Shown piece by piece: positions 61,103-64,000 of a DNA stretch of 64,000 nt (position 1 is the first letter of the stretch; every line of letters begins with the position of its first letter). Below the pieces are notes generated by a model. It was not told the DNA's origin. It saw only the letters and a list, made by a program, of their open reading frames with translations, and searched no databases. The translations under genes were made by a program, and so were the position numbers. The DNA is from Oxytricha trifallax (taxonomy: Eukaryota > Ciliophora > Spirotrichea > Sporadotrichida > Oxytrichidae): positions 1 to 64,000 of the forward strand of contig ARYC01000231.1 in NCBI GenBank assembly GCA_000711775.1. Reading direction: 5' to 3'.

Positions 61103-61350
61103 AAAATTTATGATATAAATGGCCCAAATCACCCCTTAAAACTTTATGGTATGATACTTTGAGATACTTATACCTAGCTCATGCTTAATCTCTTTTTATA
61201 TCGTCGTTGTTGCGATTATGTTTCCTGATTCTCTTACCATCTATCTCCCTTATAATGTTTTTGGCCTTTTTGAAAACGATTTGTGCTCGAGTGTGTTCTG
61301 TTTGGCTTATTTTCTGAGTGATTGCTGGTTACTTTTTATGACCCCTTGAA
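61103..61350 (-). pseudogene. transposase N-terminal helix-turn-helix part
   Basis: Minus strand frame: RPKTLQGRQMVRESGN then IIATTTIQKEIKHELGISIS, KYHTIK, matching the Tc1/IS630 N-terminal HTH layout (…I..EL.ISxxTI). With RE-C removed it lies directly upstream of the catalytic part at 59390-59917, though one frame change is needed. Confidence 0.5.
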
Positions 61351-61440
61351 CAATTTATTTTTTTATACCTAAAATGCTTGCTAGTAACTTTCTTCATAAA
61401 GTCGCTCTATTTTTTTCGTTCCTTGTTTTCAGCTAAATAA

Positions 61441-61695
61441 TCACGAGCTCAGGTGATTTGCACTATTATTATTATTAAAGTTTATGAAATGGTGATCTTC
61501 TTTGAAGGATATAGCTATCAATCCCATGGCATAGTTACTCTTAGAATTATGACTCTTAAGCAATTGTGTGTAAATTCGGGTGCCAAACTTGCAGTTATGA
61601 GTTGTTAAATCTTCAAACTGATCCGCCTGACTATTAATTTGGTCGAGAAATTACAGCGTGGTTGTGGCAAGGCTTCTAATGACAGACTATCTTAA
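61441..61695 (-). pseudogene. gene relic, unknown
   Basis: Minus frame FLDQINSQADQFEDLTTHNC then KFGTRIYTQLLKSHNSKSNY then AMGLIAISFKEDHHFINF, TGA at 61443-61441. Very strong codon pattern. Upstream, KQIVVKAMKHESGLASMIKI lies in a different frame. No family recognised. Confidence 0.4.
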
Positions 61696-62040
61696 TCATC
61701 GAAGCTAATCCGGACTCATGCTTCATAGCTTTAACGACAATTTGTTTTGGATCAACAAATAAGCTATTACCCGTATTATTGGATCAATTGAAATCTTAAT
61801 AAGAACTAATCCCTGGTCACTTTTAAAGAATTAGATGAATGAGTTCTAATCACCACTTGATCAGAGGCTCTCATTCTCTAGCAAATTAACTGAGTCATGT
61901 AATAAGTGGGTTGATCATTGAGAATCTGCTAATGAGTTTTATTTATTTAAAATTATGCCTGCTAATCGAAAAATCAAAATCTGATTAATAATCCACTTAG
62001 TATGAATGGTATTATTGGTTTGTTCATCTAATTTAACCAA

Positions 62041-62630
62041 ACTCTTCGAAACATTCATGATGCTAATTAAAATTTTTCATTTAAATCTAGAAGAATTTCA
62101 TACTCTCTAATAGGAATCCATTTAATTAAATTTCACTACACTTATAATGAATTCCTCTGATTTTTAGAAGTCTTATTAAAAGGCACCATCTTCTATAAAA
62201 AGAGAAACATGAACCATTAAATTTATCTATAGCTCACAATATTTTATTCGAAAATTATAGGTGATATAAGAATTAATAGCCAAACAACTTTCTGGATTTA
62301 CAAACCAAGCTGTAGAGCAAGAAGGATTTATACATTTTCTTATCTCATGACTTCAAGCTCACTTGCCAAACCTTTAAGCAACCAATTCATAATTTCTTAG
62401 TGAGAAACTCAATGGTGAAAAAAATGTAAGCTTTCTTTTAGATCGAATATAATTATGTATGCATAATTCATCTCACGGAATGATGTGAAAATTTTAGTAA
62501 TCCCACAACTTGAGGTCTTGCCTTGCTGTCATTTTATAAAGAAGTTTTTACTTAAATTAATTAGATGTTACTGAGTAATCTAAATTACGTGCTTCAACTT
62601 TATTTAATATCATTTCATGAATTTCCGTGA
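62041..62630 (+). CDS. helical-repeat-like protein fragment with possible 16-nt intron
   Basis: Plus frame: FHLNLEEFHTLQQESIQL, NSSDFQKSYQKAPSSIKRET, VIQELIAKQLSGFTNQAVEQ, LQAHLPNLQATNSQFLSEKL, NGEKN, then after a 16-nt intron (62426-62441) IEYNYVCIIHLTE … GLALLSFYKEVF, to TGA 62628-62630. TGAs at four internal points stand where Trp would be acceptable. Helical, HEAT-like composition; family not assigned. The opposite strand is also open here but less coding-like. Confidence 0.4.
62426..62441 (+). other. possible 16-nt intron
   Basis: GTAAGCTTTCTTTTAG. Removal keeps the frame from NGEKN to IEYNYV. Such 15-16-nt introns are known in heterotrich ciliates; here it is one example only. Confidence 0.35.
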
Positions 62631-63336
62631 CATTCTCTTGCTTCCTTGAAAACCCTAAACCATATTTTTAACATACTTGTTCATCGAATCCAATAATGAA
62701 ACTGCAATGCCTGCATCTTAGCGCGTTTTGAAGATACAACATTACTGAGTCATATTATTTATAAACGAGATATAATTTACCAATATTATTTAATTCGGCT
62801 GGTTTTACCTATAATATAGTTTCAATTATAAAATTGTTGAAGACTAAAATTTATTAATTTATACTTTTTTTTTTTTAAAAAGAAATTAATATTTTAACAT
62901 ATGGAATAATTTATACTAGTTTATAAATGAAAGTTCATCTGCCATATAATATAATAGAGGCATTTAATAAGTAAATATCCTTAATTCAATTTAATTTCTT
63001 GGGTAGGAATATATAAATTTTTACATTTATGGTAAAGTTACTAAAGAAGAAAATGAAGTACCAAAGTTGAAATGCAGTATCAATGTTGAAAATGCAGTAT
63101 CAAAACAGTTTAAAAGGACAAAAAAATCAACTTTGATACACTTAAAACGATTATGGTACTTTTAAAATAAATTTTTGGTAAATTAAACATTGACGCTCTA
63201 AAATTGAACACTTGGTAATAAAAATGTTTTCACTCTAATTGAACTTCATTTTGACTTACTATATATCGCCCATCAACATAAATAAGTGTTAAATCATATT
63301 ACCGTGTCACGTGACTGGTTGAAATTAGATTTGCAA
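62631..63336. other. repeat-bearing spacer
   Basis: Holds a third copy of GCGCGTTTTGAAGATA (62721) and, at 63050-63200, repeats of TTGAAAATGCAGTATCAA with ATCAACTTTGATAC, related to the sequence just left of the DR copies at 6.7 kb in inverse orientation. No gene seen. Confidence 0.45.
63050..63170 (-). repeat. degenerate tandem ~20-bp units, related to DR border
   Basis: Three to four units like GTTGAAAATGCAGTATCAA in a row; the reverse strand matches ATCGTTTTTAGCCTATCAAA at 6680-6700. Confidence 0.5.
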
Positions 63337-63890
63337 TTAGTGAAAATAGCATAATTATAGATGAATTAATTAATTTAATCAACTTTGCACATGTTTAATT
63401 TTAATATTAAAATAAATATATATTTTTAGGTACTCTACCACAGATTTTTATGTCTAAACCTGTTTTGCGGTAGAGTACCTTAATTATATTAATTTTAATA
63501 AATAATTAAAAATAAATACTGAATTAAGTTTTGCATAGAATGCATGAAAAAATAAATAAACATTTTTATGAAATAAATATAGCAACTTGTTACTATTAAC
63601 GGTTGCTTTATTTAAAATTGTTTTTCTTTTAATATTTAAATTATTATTATTTTTTTTTGTTATATATTACATTTAAATTTCATGCATTCTATGCAAAACT
63701 TAATGCTTTATTTATTTTGAATTATTTATTAAAATTAAAATAATTAAGGTACTCTATCGCAAAACAGGTTTATACATAAAAATCTGTGGTAGAGTACCTA
63801 AAAATATATATTTATTTTAGTATTAAAATTAAACATGTGCAAAGTTGATTAGATTAATTTATTCACCTATAATTATGCTATTTTCACTAA
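63337..63890. repeat. foldback element FB2b (relative of 5189-6223)
   Basis: 554 bp. Shares with FB2a the arm sequence GCATAATTATAGGTGAATTA, the inner hairpin GGTACTCTACC…GGTAGAGTACC and the AGCAACTTGTTACTAT centre, but lacks the outer ~200 bp of each arm. The inner hairpin has a few changes (CCACAGA for CCGCAGA). Confidence 0.85.
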
Positions 63891-64000
63891 ATGGATAGGT
63901 GATATTATAAACAAAATTCAACCTGAAAAGATTGAATAGCTGATTACCTAAGCAAGGCATAGGTAATTTACAAGGCAAGGTGAAAGGCGGTCTTAAGATG
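63891..64000. other. window end, no gene called
   Basis: Slightly GC-richer AAGGCAAGGTGAAAGGCGG at the edge; too short to interpret. Confidence 0.4.

Noticed and set aside
60760..61120. Plus-strand frame with VLVSGFSGSSNLSDVND and TWNNLDGYQVNG
   Set aside because: Tempting, but it is antisense to the RE-C coding strand and has no start or family match; left out.
61370..62058. Minus ORF from ATG 62058 with six TGA as Trp
   Set aside because: From about 62020 upward the plus strand reads better with an intron, and near 61700-61800 another minus frame is better.
1..64000. CRISPR arrays, rRNA, tRNA
   Set aside because: No spaced identical repeats, and no cloverleaf or rRNA core sequences were recognised; a covariance-model scan would be needed to exclude tRNAs.

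Overview
The window is a roughly 78% A+T ciliate-type nuclear segment. Frames with recognisable motifs (protein kinase, reverse transcriptase, DDE transposase, surface membrane protein, chromodomain) stay open only when TAA and TAG are read as glutamine, so standard-code ORF calling hides nearly every gene. TGA is the only clear stop. At several places TGA also falls inside an otherwise continuous frame where Trp would fit, which recalls the ambiguous codes of karyorelicteans and Condylostoma, but decay mutations are an alternative. Introns are very short (26-41 nt, one possible 16 nt). The genus is not decidable from sequence alone. All readings below use TAA/TAG = Gln. Because stops are rare under this code, wrong frames also stay open; I preferred frames with purine-rich first codon positions, and smaller calls remain uncertain.

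Layout. 1-10.5 kb: a protein-kinase relic, a foldback repeat (1233-1790), a terminal-inverted-repeat (TIR) element with a surface-protein fragment (2340-3443), a large nested-palindrome foldback element (5189-6223), then a ~3.8 kb block bounded by ~390-bp direct repeats holding a second kinase relic and an intron-containing gene. 12-21 kb: AT-rich DNA with small genes, including two intact convergent ORFs at 16.2 and 17.6 kb. 21.2-28.3 kb: a 7.1-kb TIR element whose cargo is a pectin-lyase-like/multi-pass membrane protein gene, split by a 1.6-kb retroelement with target-site duplication. 28.3-41 kb: AT-rich desert with a 1.4-kb TIR element and a few coding islands. 41-48.6 kb: coiled-coil gene relic, a small foldback, and a minus-strand LINE (endonuclease plus FADD reverse transcriptase). 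51.3-53 kb: a second two-ORF retroelement. 55.8-64 kb: a chromodomain gene split by a 667-bp foldback with an 8-bp duplication, a Tc1/mariner-IS630-type transposase split by a third retroelement copy, a gene with a possible 16-nt intron, and a second nested-palindrome element.

Themes: (i) TIR elements of at least three sizes with related ends carry fragments of surface-protein genes; (ii) three retroelements share a conserved 3' tail (two short G/C hairpins followed by ATT repeats), two of them with two overlapping ORFs; (iii) foldback elements are built of arms that themselves contain hairpins. No rRNA, tRNA or CRISPR was seen.
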